The notes: generated from the letters alone by a model not told the origin. 64,000 bases of DNA from Cryobacterium lactosi (GCF_004403945.1 NZ_SOHM01000007.1:310001-374000), one strand, 5' to 3'; shown: positions 38,594 to 48,190, numbered from the stretch's first letter. Program-made: numbers and translations.

Positions 38594-39084
38594 CGGTCGT
38601 CCTGGACCGACTTGGCGGCCTTCTGGGCTTTCTCGGCCTGTGCTGCAGACTTCTGCGCCTTCCGGGTCCTCTTTTGAGCACCCTTGTGCGACGCCGGCTG
38701 ATTCCCCTTCGTGGCGGACTTCTTGGATCCCCCGACCGGCTCGGCGTCTGGTGACACGGCTGGGCGGGCTGTCGGCCGAATGCTGCGCAGCACCATCTGC
38801 TCTGGACAGACGGTGGAAAGGAAGTCCCCCACCGACAGGGCAAGGCGGTCTCCCGCCAGCGCGTAGAGGATGCGGTTGGCGTCCCGACGCTCGGTGACCA
38901 GACCAGCGACCCGGAGGACCGACAGGTGCCGGGAGATTGTGGGCCCGGTGGCCGGGAACCGTGCGGCAATCTCTCCCGCAGCCAACTCTCCGTCCTTCAG
39001 GTCCTGCAGGATCTGCCGACGAGTGGGATGCGCCAGGGCGGTGAAGACATCGCCAACGGCTTCGGGCGTGCTCGTAGCTTGCAT
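38590..39084 (-). CDS. ArsR family transcriptional regulator with lysine-rich tail
   Basis: 164 residues. The first 100 are a winged helix of the ArsR type: VGDVFTALAHPTRRQILQDLKDGELAAGEIAARFPATGPTISRHLSVLRVAGLV. No metal-binding cysteine cluster of the ELCVCDL type is present, so it is not a classical metal sensor. The last 50 or so residues are Lys/Ala/Gln-rich (KKSATKGNQPASHKGAQKRT), a positively charged tail unusual for the family. Direct repeats at its promoter suggest autoregulation. Confidence 0.88.
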   Translation of the reverse strand: MQATSTPEAVGDVFTALAHPTRRQILQDLKDGELAAGEIAARFPATGPTISRHLSVLRVAGLVTERRDANRILYALAGDRLALSVGDFLSTVCPEQMVLRSIRPTARPAVSPDAEPVGGSKKSATKGNQPASHKGAQKRTRKAQKSAAQAEKAQKAAKSVQDDR

Positions 39085-39090
39085 GTTCGC

Positions 39091-39096
39091 AATCTA
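39091..39096 (-). promoter_or_regulatory. -10 box (TAGATT) of the arsR-DUF2071 pair
   Basis: TAGATT ends 6 bases before the ATG at 39084; TTGTGT 18 bases upstream can serve as -35. No ribosome-binding site, so leaderless. Confidence 0.6.
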
Positions 39097-39122
39097 GCAC
39101 TCAAGCTAAATAGCACACAAGC
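39095..39122. promoter_or_regulatory. two direct repeats covering the arsR promoter
   Basis: TAGCACTCAAGC (39095-39106) and TAGCACACAAGC (39111-39122) differ at one position and are spaced 16 bases start to start. One lies on the -10 box and the other on the presumed -35, as expected for an ArsR repressor site. Confidence 0.6.
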
Positions 39123-39160
39123 ATTCCCCGAGCGGGGTGGTGCGTCGGCGCACGCGGCGT

Positions 39161-39904
39161 TCAGGCCTCGGGAACAACGACTGGGTCGGGCATCTCCCTC
39201 AGCAGCGTTCCCGCTCGCTCGGTGATGCCGTGACCGGACTCACCGTCATGGCCAAGCACCCGCAGGCTGCTGTAAAGGATCGTGGAGACCAGCGTCGGCG
39301 CATCTTCGTCCGGACGATCGGCGCGGATGGCGATGACGCTCTCCACCAGGCCGAAAATCACGTCGACCAGATAGTCGAGGGCGGATCTGGTGCCGCCTCC
39401 CGTCCCGCCGAGATCGGTGCGGACGGAGGCCTCGACACTCGCCATGATGAGTGCCGCGTAGGTCTCCCGGAGCCTGGCGCGTTCGCGTCGGAACGGTTCG
39501 AGGAGCTCATTGCGGATCTCGGGGAGGAAGTACAGCGTGCCGATGTTGTAGGAGGACCGGGCAAGTTGCCCGGAGTCGAAGCTGATCAGCGCGGCGAGCC
39601 GGACCACGGCCGGCGCCGGCGCGACCTCGAGGTAACCCGCCACCCGCACGGAGGGTTCCACCGTGCGCATCAGCAGCACCTTGAGGATCTGTTCCTTGCT
39701 CGGGAAGTGGTAGTACAGCGAGGCCTGGCGGATGCCCACCCGGTCGGCGATCGCGCGGGTGGAGGTGGCCGCGAAGCCGCGCTCCACAAAGAGCTGGGCG
39801 GCCGCGTCCAGGATCTGCTCGGTCGCGGAGAGATCGGGGCGCCGGGCCGTTCCGGACCGCGGGCGGCCCCGTTCGGGGCGATGATCCACGAGGGCGTCTG
39901 TCAC
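39161..39904 (-). CDS. TetR family transcriptional regulator
   Basis: 247 residues from a GTG at 39904. Helix-turn-helix: ATEQILDAAAQLFVERGFAATSTRAIADRVGIRQASLYYHFPSKEQILKVLL (about 27-78). An Arg-rich N-terminal arm precedes it. The closest neighbours are arsR (77 bases downstream on the same strand) and divergent valS, neither an obvious target. CACGAT lies 6 bases before the GTG, consistent with another leaderless start. Confidence 0.87.
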   Translation of the reverse strand: MTDALVDHRPERGRPRSGTARRPDLSATEQILDAAAQLFVERGFAATSTRAIADRVGIRQASLYYHFPSKEQILKVLLMRTVEPSVRVAGYLEVAPAPAVVRLAALISFDSGQLARSSYNIGTLYFLPEIRNELLEPFRRERARLRETYAALIMASVEASVRTDLGGTGGGTRSALDYLVDVIFGLVESVIAIRADRPDEDAPTLVSTILYSSLRVLGHDGESGHGITERAGTLLREMPDPVVVPEA

Positions 39905-40091
39905 AGAGCCATCGTGCCACAGACTCGTTCTCCCCGGGCCGGTCGTCTGAGAGGACTCCCAAACAGGGCCCGGATCAGCCGGTTCGAGGGGGTCCAGTGC
40001 GGCCTTCGGCGCAGAATCGGCTAGATTAGATCAGCACTACTGAAGGCACCTCACCATCGACACGGTGCCGCAGATATCGAATCGGAGAGTC

Positions 40092-42674
40092 ATGACCAGC
40101 GCCGACCGCGTTCCCGAAAAGCCCGCCCTCGAAGGGTTGGAAGCGAAATGGGAAACCAGCTGGGAGGCCAAGGGCACCTACCGCTTCGACCGTGCCAGCG
40201 CCACGAAGGAGTCGATCTTCTCGATTGACACTCCCCCGCCCACGGCATCGGGCTCCCTACACATCGGCCACGTCTTCAGCTACACACACACCGACGTCGT
40301 TGCCCGGTTCCAGCGCATGCGTGGGAAGAGCGTCTTCTACCCGATGGGCTGGGACGACAACGGCCTGCCCACCGAACGCCGCGTGCAGAACTTCTACGGG
40401 GTCCGCTGCGACCCGTCACTGCCGTACACGGCAGACTTCGTTCCTCCGTTCGAGGGTGGCGACGGCAAGAGCACCAAGGCCGCCGATCAGCTTCCCGTGA
40501 GCCGTCGAAACTTCATCGAACTGTGTGAACGCCTCACCGTCGAGGATGAAAAGCAGTTCGAAGAGCTCTGGCGCACCCTGGGCCTCAGCGTCGACTGGAC
40601 GCAGAGCTACCGCACGATCGCGCCCGAATCGATCACCGCGTCCCAGCTGGCCTTCGTCGGCAACGTCAACCGCGGCGAGGCCTACCAGGCCATGGCGCCC
40701 ACCCTCTGGGACGTCACCTTCCGCACCGCCGTCGCCCAGGCCGAGCTTGAAGACAAGGAGATGCCGGCCGCGTACCACCGGGTCTCCTTCCACAAGCCGG
40801 ATGGCGGCACCATCGAGATCGAGACCACGCGCCCGGAGCTCCTGGCCGCCTGCGTCGCCCTGGTGGCGCATCCCGACGACGACAGGTACAAGGAGTTCTT
40901 CGGTACCACGGTGCGCACCCCCGTGTTCGACGTTGAGATTCCCGTTCTCGCCCACCACCTCGCCCAGAAGGACAAGGGTTCGGGCATCGCGATGATCTGC
41001 ACCTTCGGCGACGTGACCGACGTGGTCTGGTGGCGGGAACTCGACCTGCCCAACCGCGCAATCATGGGTTTCGACGGCCGCATCATCGCCGAGGCCCCTG
41101 ACGTCATCGTTACCCCGGCCGCACAGGCCGCCTACGCCCAGCTCGCCGGCAAGACCGTCTTCTCGGCCAAGCAGGCCATGGTCGAGCTGCTCCGCGAATC
41201 CGGCGACCTGATCGGTGACCCCAAGCCGATCGTGCACCAGGTCAAGTTCTTCGAAAAGGGCGACAAGCCCCTCGAGATCGTCTCCACCCGGCAGTGGTAC
41301 ATCCGCAACGGCGCCCGCGACGAGAAGCTGCGCGCCAGACTGATCGAACACGGTTCCGCCCTGCAGTGGCATCCTGAGTTCATGCGGGTGCGCTACGAGA
41401 ACTGGGTCAATGGCCTGACCGGCGACTGGTTGGTGTCCCGACAGCGTTTCTTCGGTGTCCCCCTGCCCGTCTGGTACCCGCTCGACGCCGAGTCCAACCC
41501 GGTCTTCGACCAGCCGATCATCGCCACCAGCGACCTGCTTCCCGTCGACCCGTCCTCCGACGTCGCCCCCGGCTACACGGCCGAGCAGCGCGGCGCGGCC
41601 AACGGCTTCGTCGGCGAGGTCGATGTGATGGACACCTGGGCGACGTCCTCGCTGACCCCGCAGCTCGCCGGCGGCTGGGAGCGCGACCCCGAACTCTTCG
41701 AGCTGGTCTACCCGTACTCGCTCCGCCCGCAGGGTCAGGACATCATCCGCACCTGGCTGTTCTCCACCCTGCTGCGCGCCGAGCTCGAGCACGGCGAATC
41801 GCCGTGGCAGCACGCGGCGCTCTCCGGTTTCATCGTGGACCCCGACCGCAAGAAGATGTCCAAGTCCAAGGGCAACGTCGTCACTCCGGCCGACGTGCTG
41901 GTTCAGCACGGTTCGGATGCCGTGCGGTATTGGGCTGCGTCCTCCCGTCTGGGAACGGATGCCGCCTTCGATCCGAAGAACCCCACCCAGATCAAGATCG
42001 GCCGCCGCCTCGCCATCAAGATCCTCAACGCCAGCAAGTTCATCCTCGGCTTCGCCGGCGACGACGCCGCCCCGGTGAGCCAACCCATCGACGCGAGCAT
42101 GCTGGCCCGCCTCGACGTGGTTGTCGGCCAGGCCACTGCCGCGTTCGAGGGCTACGACCACGCCCGCGCACTCGAGCTCACCGAGAGCTTCTTCTGGACG
42201 TTCTGCGACGACTACCTCGAGCTGGTCAAGGAACGCGCCTACGGCGAAGCCGGTCCGGAGCAGGCCTCGGCCGTTGCCGCACTGCGCATCGCCCTGTCGA
42301 CCCTGCTGCGCCTGTTCGCACCGTTCGTACCGTTCGCGACCGAGGAAGCATGGTCCTGGTCGAACGACGGCTCGGTGCACCAGGCCGAGTGGCCCGCCGC
42401 CTCCGGCGTGACGCCGGACGCCGACAGCATCGCCCTGTTGGACCTGGCCAGCCGGGCGCTCACGGGCATCCGTCGCGCCAAAACCGACGCGAAGGCGTCA
42501 CAGAAGTCTGCCGTCGAGTCCGCCACCATCGGCGGACCTGACGCAGAGGTGGCCCTGCTCGCGCAGGTGGCCGCCGACTTGAAAGCAGTAGGCCGGATCA
42601 CCGACTTGACCTTCGTCAAGGCCGATGACTTGGTCGTAGCTGATATCGTGCTCGCCACGGTGTCGGAAATCTAA
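40092..42674 (+). CDS. valS: valyl-tRNA synthetase
   Basis: 860 residues from the ATG at 40092, after GGAGAG. Class I synthetase: HIGH at 57-60 in GSLHIGHVFSYTHTD, MGWDDNGLPTERRVQN, editing domain, KMSKS near 586-590 in KKMSKSKGNVV and the C-terminal anticodon-binding domain. It ends without the coiled-coil arm typical of longer ValS proteins, which is usual for this actinobacterial form. It heads an apparent operon with two small genes. Confidence 0.95.
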   Translation: MTSADRVPEKPALEGLEAKWETSWEAKGTYRFDRASATKESIFSIDTPPPTASGSLHIGHVFSYTHTDVVARFQRMRGKSVFYPMGWDDNGLPTERRVQNFYGVRCDPSLPYTADFVPPFEGGDGKSTKAADQLPVSRRNFIELCERLTVEDEKQFEELWRTLGLSVDWTQSYRTIAPESITASQLAFVGNVNRGEAYQAMAPTLWDVTFRTAVAQAELEDKEMPAAYHRVSFHKPDGGTIEIETTRPELLAACVALVAHPDDDRYKEFFGTTVRTPVFDVEIPVLAHHLAQKDKGSGIAMICTFGDVTDVVWWRELDLPNRAIMGFDGRIIAEAPDVIVTPAAQAAYAQLAGKTVFSAKQAMVELLRESGDLIGDPKPIVHQVKFFEKGDKPLEIVSTRQWYIRNGARDEKLRARLIEHGSALQWHPEFMRVRYENWVNGLTGDWLVSRQRFFGVPLPVWYPLDAESNPVFDQPIIATSDLLPVDPSSDVAPGYTAEQRGAANGFVGEVDVMDTWATSSLTPQLAGGWERDPELFELVYPYSLRPQGQDIIRTWLFSTLLRAELEHGESPWQHAALSGFIVDPDRKKMSKSKGNVVTPADVLVQHGSDAVRYWAASSRLGTDAAFDPKNPTQIKIGRRLAIKILNASKFILGFAGDDAAPVSQPIDASMLARLDVVVGQATAAFEGYDHARALELTESFFWTFCDDYLELVKERAYGEAGPEQASAVAALRIALSTLLRLFAPFVPFATEEAWSWSNDGSVHQAEWPAASGVTPDADSIALLDLASRALTGIRRAKTDAKASQKSAVESATIGGPDAEVALLAQVAADLKAVGRITDLTFVKADDLVVADIVLATVSEI

Positions 42675-42685
42675 AGGAGAACCGC

Positions 42686-43132
42686 ATGTCAATCAAGGTT
42701 CGCCCGCTGGGCGACAAGGACTTCTTCCCGTGGCTCGGCCTGTTCGAAGGGTACAGCGAGCTGTCCAAGAGCGACCTGACCGATGAGAAGGCTCTGCGCG
42801 TGTGGAGCTGGATCATTGACAAGAACCATGATCTCGACGGCGCTGTCGCGGTCGACGACAACGGCGACTTCGTCGGCTTCACCCTGTACCGGGGTGTCCC
42901 CCGCACCCTCAGCGGCGACATGGGACTCTTCATCGATGACCTGTACGTGACCCCCGACGCATCAGAAGCCGGTGCCGGCCGGGACCTGATGGCTTTCGCG
43001 ACCGAGTACGCCAAGGCGCACAACTACCGCAAGCTGCAGTGGATCACCACTGCCGACAACGCCGCGGCCCAGAAGCTCTACGACACGGTCGGCACCCGCA
43101 CCAGCCTGGTCACCTACGAGGCAGAGGTTTAA
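42686..43132 (+). CDS. GNAT family N-acetyltransferase
   Basis: 148 residues with the acetyl-CoA fold: VRPLGDKDFFPWLGLFEGYSEL at the start, LFIDDLYVTPDASEAGAGRDLMAFATEYAKAHNYRKLQWITTADNAAAQKLYDTVG (motifs A and B). The substrate is unknown. Excellent ribosome-binding site AAAGGAGA and 11 bases from valS, so co-transcribed. Confidence 0.88.
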   Translation: MSIKVRPLGDKDFFPWLGLFEGYSELSKSDLTDEKALRVWSWIIDKNHDLDGAVAVDDNGDFVGFTLYRGVPRTLSGDMGLFIDDLYVTPDASEAGAGRDLMAFATEYAKAHNYRKLQWITTADNAAAQKLYDTVGTRTSLVTYEAEV

Positions 43133-43134
43133 CC

Positions 43135-43401
43135 ATGCAGCTCGGAACCCGCTGGTCCCTCGGCGCAGAACCGCCCGCGGGGCTGCCCGAGGTTGTCGTC
43201 ATCGCGCTGCAGGCCGTGGAGGGCGACCTCGCCGCCCTTCCCGATGACACCAGTGCCTGGCGGTGGACCCTGACCTGGCTCGAGGGCAAGCCGGTCATCG
43301 AACTCGACGACGGCACCGTCATCAGGTTCGACCCGAAGGAAGACAGCGCCACCATCACCCAGCCTGCCGTCGTGGTGGACGACGACGAGGACTGGATCTA
43401 G
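43135..43401 (+). CDS. small conserved hypothetical protein after the valS-GNAT pair
   Basis: 88 residues starting MQLGTRWSLGAEPPAGLPEVVV, 2 bases after the acetyltransferase stop, with AGAGG upstream. Beta-rich with an acidic C-terminal tail (VVVDDDEDWI). The TWLEGKPVIELDDGTVIRF block is typical of small actinobacterial proteins found beside valS. No function can be named. Confidence 0.75.
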   Translation: MQLGTRWSLGAEPPAGLPEVVVIALQAVEGDLAALPDDTSAWRWTLTWLEGKPVIELDDGTVIRFDPKEDSATITQPAVVVDDDEDWI

Positions 43402-43404
43402 ACA

Positions 43405-44232
43405 TCACCGGGTGGCGATGATTTCGCCGTGCGGGATGCCGAACCACGCGTCAGGGTCCTGCGCCCACTGGTGCCAGGCCGCGCCGATCTCGTGGAGATC
43501 CGCCAGCCTGGCACCGGTCTCGATCGCCCGTGCGGCGAAGTCGGGTTCGGTGACCCGTGCGGCCCAGGATTCCCCCCACCACTCCCGCTCGGCCGCCGAC
43601 GCGAAGCACCAGATCGATGCGCTGCTCGCCACATCATCGAAGCCGGCCTGCCGTGCCCACGCCTTGAGCGCCCGCCCGGCGTTCGGGTCGCCGCCGCCCT
43701 GCCCGTGCACCGCCCGGTACACGCTCAACCAGGTGGCCAGCCCGGGAAGCCCTGGATACCAAGTCACGCCGCCGTAGTCGGCGTCGCGGGCGGCCAGCAC
43801 ACCACCCGGTTTGAGCACCCGCCGCATCTCCCGGAGCGCTGCCACCGGGTTGTCGAGGTGCTGCAGCACCTGGTGGGCATGCACGATGTCCACCGACGCA
43901 TCCGGCACCGGGATGGCGTAGGCGCCACCGACCCGGAAGCGCGCGTTCCGCACCCCGCCGTCGAAGGCCAGGCCTGCCGCCTGCTCGACCATGAGGCGGG
44001 ATGTGTCGATGCCGAGCACCGTGGCCGGCGCGACGCGGCGCGCCAGATCAATGGTGATGGTGCCCGGCCCGCACATCACGTCGACGACGCTCCGCCCCGC
44101 GCGCAGCTGGGGCATGAGGTACGCGGCCGAGTTGGCCACGGTGCGCCAGGTCAGCACGCGCGGAAGGTGCTCCCGGCCGCCCCCGGGTTCGTCTCGCGGT
44201 GCGGTTTCCTGACGCTCCGGGCTCTCAGTCAT
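43405..44232 (-). CDS. class I SAM-dependent methyltransferase
   Basis: 275 residues. Motif I is [20 protein letters not shown], then [44 protein letters not shown], typical of UbiE/methyltransferase-type enzymes. The substrate is unknown. ATG 44232 is chosen over the in-frame GTG 44238 because TAGGGT lies exactly 6 bases before the ATG. Divergent from the M3 peptidase. Confidence 0.85.
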   Translation of the reverse strand: MTESPERQETAPRDEPGGGREHLPRVLTWRTVANSAAYLMPQLRAGRSVVDVMCGPGTITIDLARRVAPATVLGIDTSRLMVEQAAGLAFDGGVRNARFRVGGAYAIPVPDASVDIVHAHQVLQHLDNPVAALREMRRVLKPGGVLAARDADYGGVTWYPGLPGLATWLSVYRAVHGQGGGDPNAGRALKAWARQAGFDDVASSASIWCFASAAEREWWGESWAARVTEPDFAARAIETGARLADLHEIGAAWHQWAQDPDAWFGIPHGEIIATR

Positions 44233-44238
44233 GCCCAC

Positions 44239-44244
44239 ACCCTA
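44239..44244 (-). promoter_or_regulatory. -10 box (TAGGGT) of the methyltransferase gene
   Basis: TAGGGT, then GTGGGC, then the ATG at 44232 on the minus strand; no ribosome-binding site. It decides the start and suggests a leaderless mRNA. Confidence 0.5.
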
Positions 44245-44303
44245 CGTCGCGGTCAGGCTCAACGCACCGGGCACTACCCGGACCGACATCCCGACGGCGA
44301 CAC

Positions 44304-44309
44304 TAGGCT
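44304..44309 (+). promoter_or_regulatory. -10 box (TAGGCT) of the M3 peptidase gene
   Basis: TAGGCT ends 6 bases before the ATG at 44316, with no Shine-Dalgarno sequence. It faces the methyltransferase promoter about 60 bases away. Confidence 0.5.
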
Positions 44310-44315
44310 GGGGCG

Positions 44316-46361
44316 ATGGCCGACACCTCGAACCCGTTTCTCGCTCCCAGTACCCTGCCGTACCAGCTGCCGCCATTCGCAGAGATTCGCAACGAGCACT
44401 ACCGCCCGGCCTTCGACGCCGGCATGGCCGAACAGCTCGCCGAGGTCGCCGCCATCACGGCGGATCCCACCGAACCGACCATCGAGAACACGCTCATCCC
44501 CCTGGAACGAAGCGGACAGGTTCTGCAACGCGTGGCCACGGTGTTCTTCTCCCTGAGTTCGTCAGACGCGACCGAGTTCGGCACGGCCCTCGAGGAGGAA
44601 CTGGCGCCCAGGCTCGCAGCGCACGCCGACGCCATCCGTCTCGACCCCGCCCTGTACGCACGGATCGCCGCCTTGCACCAGCGCCGTGCCGGCCTGGATC
44701 TCGACCCCGAGACCGCCTACCTTCTCGAGCGGTACTACACCGAGTACACCCTCGCCGGTGCGGCGCTCTCCGACGACGACAAGGGTGCCCTGCGCGACCT
44801 GAACATGCGCCTGTCCACCCTGACCACCAGGTTCGAGAAGAACCTGCTCGCGGACACCAACGCCCTGGCCCTGGTGCTCGACGACGTCAGCGAGCTGCAC
44901 GGACTCGGCGAGGGCGAGATCTCCGCCGCCGCGGAGGCCGCCGCCGAGCGCGGTCTCGCCGGCAAGTACGTCATCACCTTGGTGCTGCCCACCAGCCACC
45001 CGTACCTCGCGTCTCTCACTGACCGTGCGGTGCGCGAGCGCTTGCTGACCGCATCCAGGTCACGGGGCATCCGCGGCGGCGAATACGACAACCGCGAGCT
45101 GGTGCTCGAGATCACCCGGCTGCGCGCCCACCGCGCCCGGCTGCTGGGCTTCAGCAACCATGCCGCGTACGTCACGGCCGACGAAACGGCCAAGTCCCCC
45201 GAGGCCGTCGCCGGCATGCTGGACCGGCTCGCGCCGGCGGCGGCACGGAACGCCCACGCCGAGCAGCGGGCTCTGCAGAACGCTGTGCGGGACTCCGGCG
45301 GCGACTTCGACCTGGCCGCCTGGGACTGGGCGTTCTACACCGAGCGGGTGCGCCAGTCCCGATTCGATGTCGACGCCAGTGCGATGCGTCCGTACTTCGA
45401 ACTGGAACGGGTGCTGCACGACGGGGTTTTCTTCGCCGCCACCCGGCTCTACGGTGTCACCTTCACCGAACGCCCCGACCTCGCCGCCTGGAACCCCGAG
45501 GCCAGAGTCTTCGAGGTCGCCAACGATGACGGCTCACCGGTGGGCCTCTACATCGCCGACTTCTACACGCGCGACGCCAAACGCGGGGGCGCCTGGATGA
45601 ACGCCCTGGTCTCCCAGTCCACCCTGCTGGCCACCCCGACGATCGTCACGAACAACCTCAACCTGCCCAAGCCCGCCGCGGGCTCCCCCACGCTGCTCAG
45701 CTTCGACGAGGTGACCACCCTGTTTCACGAGTTCGGCCACGCGCTGCACGGCCTGTTCGCGCAGGTGACCTACCCGCGTTTCGCCGGCACCAATGTGTAC
45801 AGGGACTTCGTCGAGTTCCCCAGCCAGGTCAACGAGATGTGGATGCTCTGGCCCGAGGTCCTGGCGAACTACGCCAGGCACTACCGCACCGGCGAAGCCA
45901 TGCCCCAGGAGCTCGTCGACCGCATCCGTGAAACGACGACGTTCAACGAGGGCTTCGGTACCAGCGAGTATCTGGCCGCGGCCCTGCTGGACCAGGCCTG
46001 GCACCGGATCGGCGCCGACGAATCCATCACGGATGTGGCCGCGTTCGAAGCCGCCGCGTTGGCCGAGGTGGGCCTCGACAACCCGGTGGTGCCCACACGG
46101 TACGCGAGCACCTACTTTGCGCACACGTTCTCCGGCGGTTACGACGCCGGCTACTACTCCTACATCTGGAGCGAGGTCCTCGATGCCGACACCGTGGCCT
46201 GGTTCACGGAGAACGGCGGCCTCACCCGCGCCAACGGCGACAGGTTCCGAGACCGCCTGCTCGGTGTGGGCGGCAGCGTGGACCCGCTGGCCGCCTATCG
46301 GGACTTCCGCGGCCGTGACGCCCGCATTCAGCCCCTGCTAGACCGCCGCGGGCTCAACTGA
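44316..46361 (+). CDS. M3 family zinc metallopeptidase (oligopeptidase A / Dcp type)
   Basis: 681 residues, a cytoplasmic thermolysin-type oligopeptidase. The zinc site is HEFGH at 471-475 in TTLFHEFGHALHGLF, with the third ligand glutamate in FVEFPSQVNEMW about 28 residues on. The C terminus has HTFSGGYDAGYYSYIWSEV, a family hallmark. It probably degrades short peptides in the cytosol, possibly a source of recycled amino acids. No signal peptide. Confidence 0.93.
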   Translation: MADTSNPFLAPSTLPYQLPPFAEIRNEHYRPAFDAGMAEQLAEVAAITADPTEPTIENTLIPLERSGQVLQRVATVFFSLSSSDATEFGTALEEELAPRLAAHADAIRLDPALYARIAALHQRRAGLDLDPETAYLLERYYTEYTLAGAALSDDDKGALRDLNMRLSTLTTRFEKNLLADTNALALVLDDVSELHGLGEGEISAAAEAAAERGLAGKYVITLVLPTSHPYLASLTDRAVRERLLTASRSRGIRGGEYDNRELVLEITRLRAHRARLLGFSNHAAYVTADETAKSPEAVAGMLDRLAPAAARNAHAEQRALQNAVRDSGGDFDLAAWDWAFYTERVRQSRFDVDASAMRPYFELERVLHDGVFFAATRLYGVTFTERPDLAAWNPEARVFEVANDDGSPVGLYIADFYTRDAKRGGAWMNALVSQSTLLATPTIVTNNLNLPKPAAGSPTLLSFDEVTTLFHEFGHALHGLFAQVTYPRFAGTNVYRDFVEFPSQVNEMWMLWPEVLANYARHYRTGEAMPQELVDRIRETTTFNEGFGTSEYLAAALLDQAWHRIGADESITDVAAFEAAALAEVGLDNPVVPTRYASTYFAHTFSGGYDAGYYSYIWSEVLDADTVAWFTENGGLTRANGDRFRDRLLGVGGSVDPLAAYRDFRGRDARIQPLLDRRGLN

Positions 46362-46392
46362 CCAACTGTTCCGGGCTGGCAGGGGCGTCGCG

Positions 46393-47415
46393 TCAGTGAT
46401 AGAGCGCACTGTAGGCGTTGATGGCTGGCTGGCCGCCCAAGTGGGCGTAGAGCACGTTGCTGTCGGGGCCGATGTCGCCGCTCGTGACGAGGTCGATCAG
46501 CCCGGCCATCGACTTGCCCTCGTAGACGGGGTCGATGATCACGCCCTCCAGACTGGCGGTGAGGCGGATGGCATTGTTCGTCGACTCCACCGGGATGCCG
46601 TAGTAATCGCCGGCCCAGCCCTCGAGCACGGTGACCTCGTCATCGGAGATGGGCCGCCCCACGCCGATCAGTTCGGCGGTGTTGCGGGCGATGCGGGCAA
46701 CTTGCTCGCGGGTCGCGTCGATCTTGGCGGATGCGTCGATACCGATCACGCGGCGCCTGGCGCCGCCGAAGTTGGCCACGAGGTCGGCAAACCCCGCGAT
46801 CATGCCGGCGTGGGTGGAGCCGGTGACGCTGCACACCACGATGGTGTCGAAGAAGACTCCGAGCTCGGTCTCCTGGGCCGCGACCTCGTGCGCCCAGTTG
46901 GCGAAGCCGAGGCCGCCGAGGCGGTGGTCGGAGGCACCGGCCGGGATCGGGTACGGCGTGCCGCCCGCGGCTTCCACGTCGGCGATCGCCTGGGTCCAGG
47001 AGTCCTTGAAGCCGATCCCGAAGCCATCCGCCGAGATGCGCACGTCGGCGCCGGTGAGTCTGGACAGTAGGATGTTGCCGACCCTGTCGTTCACGCTGTC
47101 CGGCCAGTCCACCCACTGTTCCTGCACAAGCACGGCCTTGAGCCCGAGGTGGGCGGCGACGGCGGCGACCTGCCGGGTGTGGTTGGACTGGATCCCGCCA
47201 ATGGACACCAGGGTGTCTGCGCCCTGGGCGAGGGCATCCGGGATCAGGTACTCGAGCTTGCGGGTCTTGTTGCCGCCGAAGGCGAGCCCGCTGTTCACGT
47301 CTTCGCGCTTGGCCCAGATACGGGCACCGCCGAGGTGGTTGCTCAGCCGGTCCAGCGGGTGGATCGGGCTCGGGCCGAAGGTGAGCGGGTGACGGGGAAA
47401 ATCACGGAGTGCCAT
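46393..47415 (-). CDS. acdS: 1-aminocyclopropane-1-carboxylate (ACC) deaminase
   Basis: 340 residues. PLP lysine Lys50 is in [11 protein letters not shown], and [21 protein letters not shown] follows. The residues that separate true ACC deaminase from D-cysteine desulfhydrase are present: Glu299 in YEGKSM and Leu326 in YAHLGG (matching Glu295 and Leu322 of the Pseudomonas enzyme). It splits ACC, the ethylene precursor of plants, to 2-oxobutyrate and ammonia. Start with AAAGGA; 28 bases after gntR, so an operon. Confidence 0.9.
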   Translation of the reverse strand: MALRDFPRHPLTFGPSPIHPLDRLSNHLGGARIWAKREDVNSGLAFGGNKTRKLEYLIPDALAQGADTLVSIGGIQSNHTRQVAAVAAHLGLKAVLVQEQWVDWPDSVNDRVGNILLSRLTGADVRISADGFGIGFKDSWTQAIADVEAAGGTPYPIPAGASDHRLGGLGFANWAHEVAAQETELGVFFDTIVVCSVTGSTHAGMIAGFADLVANFGGARRRVIGIDASAKIDATREQVARIARNTAELIGVGRPISDDEVTVLEGWAGDYYGIPVESTNNAIRLTASLEGVIIDPVYEGKSMAGLIDLVTSGDIGPDSNVLYAHLGGQPAINAYSALYH

Positions 47416-47443
47416 GGGGTCCTTTGTGTCGGGGTGAGTGAGG

Positions 47444-48118
47444 TCAGTCGGCGTCGTGCTCGGCCGCGGTGGCCAGCATCCGGCCCAGGGTCAGCCAGTT
47501 CTCACGCACGGCGGCGCCGGCCTCTACGGCCCGCCCGGCCGCGCACAGGCGGATGATCCGATCGTGGTCGGCCACGGAGCCCCGGCCGGCGAGGGAGGAG
47601 AACCGGGCCCGCTCGAGGCGGCGCAGGGTGGGGGTCACCTGCTCGAGCAGGGCCGGCAACAACTCGTTGGCGCTGGCCCGCACGGCGACCGCATGAAAGT
47701 CGTCATCGGCGGCGATGGCGGCGTTGACGTCGTTGTCGGCCAGCGCCGTCCGAAAGCGCTCGTTGGCGGCCTCCATCAGGCCCAGGTCGGCGTGGGTGAG
47801 CTGGGCGACGGCCTCACGCGCGGCGAGCTCGTGCAGCGACGCCGCGATGGCCTGGGCACTCAGGGCCGCACGCTCGTCCAGCGGTGCCACGATGGTCTGC
47901 CGGGCCCGTTCGGTGCGCACCAGGCCGGCCGTCTCCAGCCGGGCGATCGCTTCCCGGATGGGCGTGCGGCTCACGCCGAGCCAGGACTCCAGGTCTGCGT
48001 CGCGCAGCTTCTCCCCCGGCGCGAGGGTGCCGTCGACGATGGCGCTGCGGATGGCCTCGTAGGCGTAGTCGCGCAGCGAAGCGGGGCGGTGGGAGCTATC
48101 GGGGCGGGGAACCGGCAT
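47444..48118 (-). CDS. GntR family (FadR-type) transcriptional regulator of acdS
   Basis: 224 residues from the ATG at 48118. Winged helix: [53 protein letters not shown] (about 13-66), then an all-helical FCD ligand-binding domain with [15 protein letters not shown] and [14 protein letters not shown]. As the first gene of the acdS operon it is likely its repressor or sensor. An AT-rich palindromic stretch (48121-48135) just upstream may be its operator. Confidence 0.88.
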   Translation of the reverse strand: MPVPRPDSSHRPASLRDYAYEAIRSAIVDGTLAPGEKLRDADLESWLGVSRTPIREAIARLETAGLVRTERARQTIVAPLDERAALSAQAIAASLHELAAREAVAQLTHADLGLMEAANERFRTALADNDVNAAIAADDDFHAVAVRASANELLPALLEQVTPTLRRLERARFSSLAGRGSVADHDRIIRLCAAGRAVEAGAAVRENWLTLGRMLATAAEHDAD

Positions 48119-48120
48119 GC

Positions 48121-48136
48121 AATATATTAGATATCC
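48121..48136 (-). promoter_or_regulatory. AT-rich palindromic promoter/operator region of gntR-acdS
   Basis: On the minus strand GATATCTAATATATTGC runs into the ATG. TAATAT (48129-48124) acts as a possible -10 box 5 bases before the start, and AATATATT is a perfect palindrome within it. Confidence 0.45.
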
Positions 48137-48190
48137 CCCACCCCGTCCTGTCAACTTCGGCGTGCCCCGCCGCCTGCGGCGTCCGTGAAG

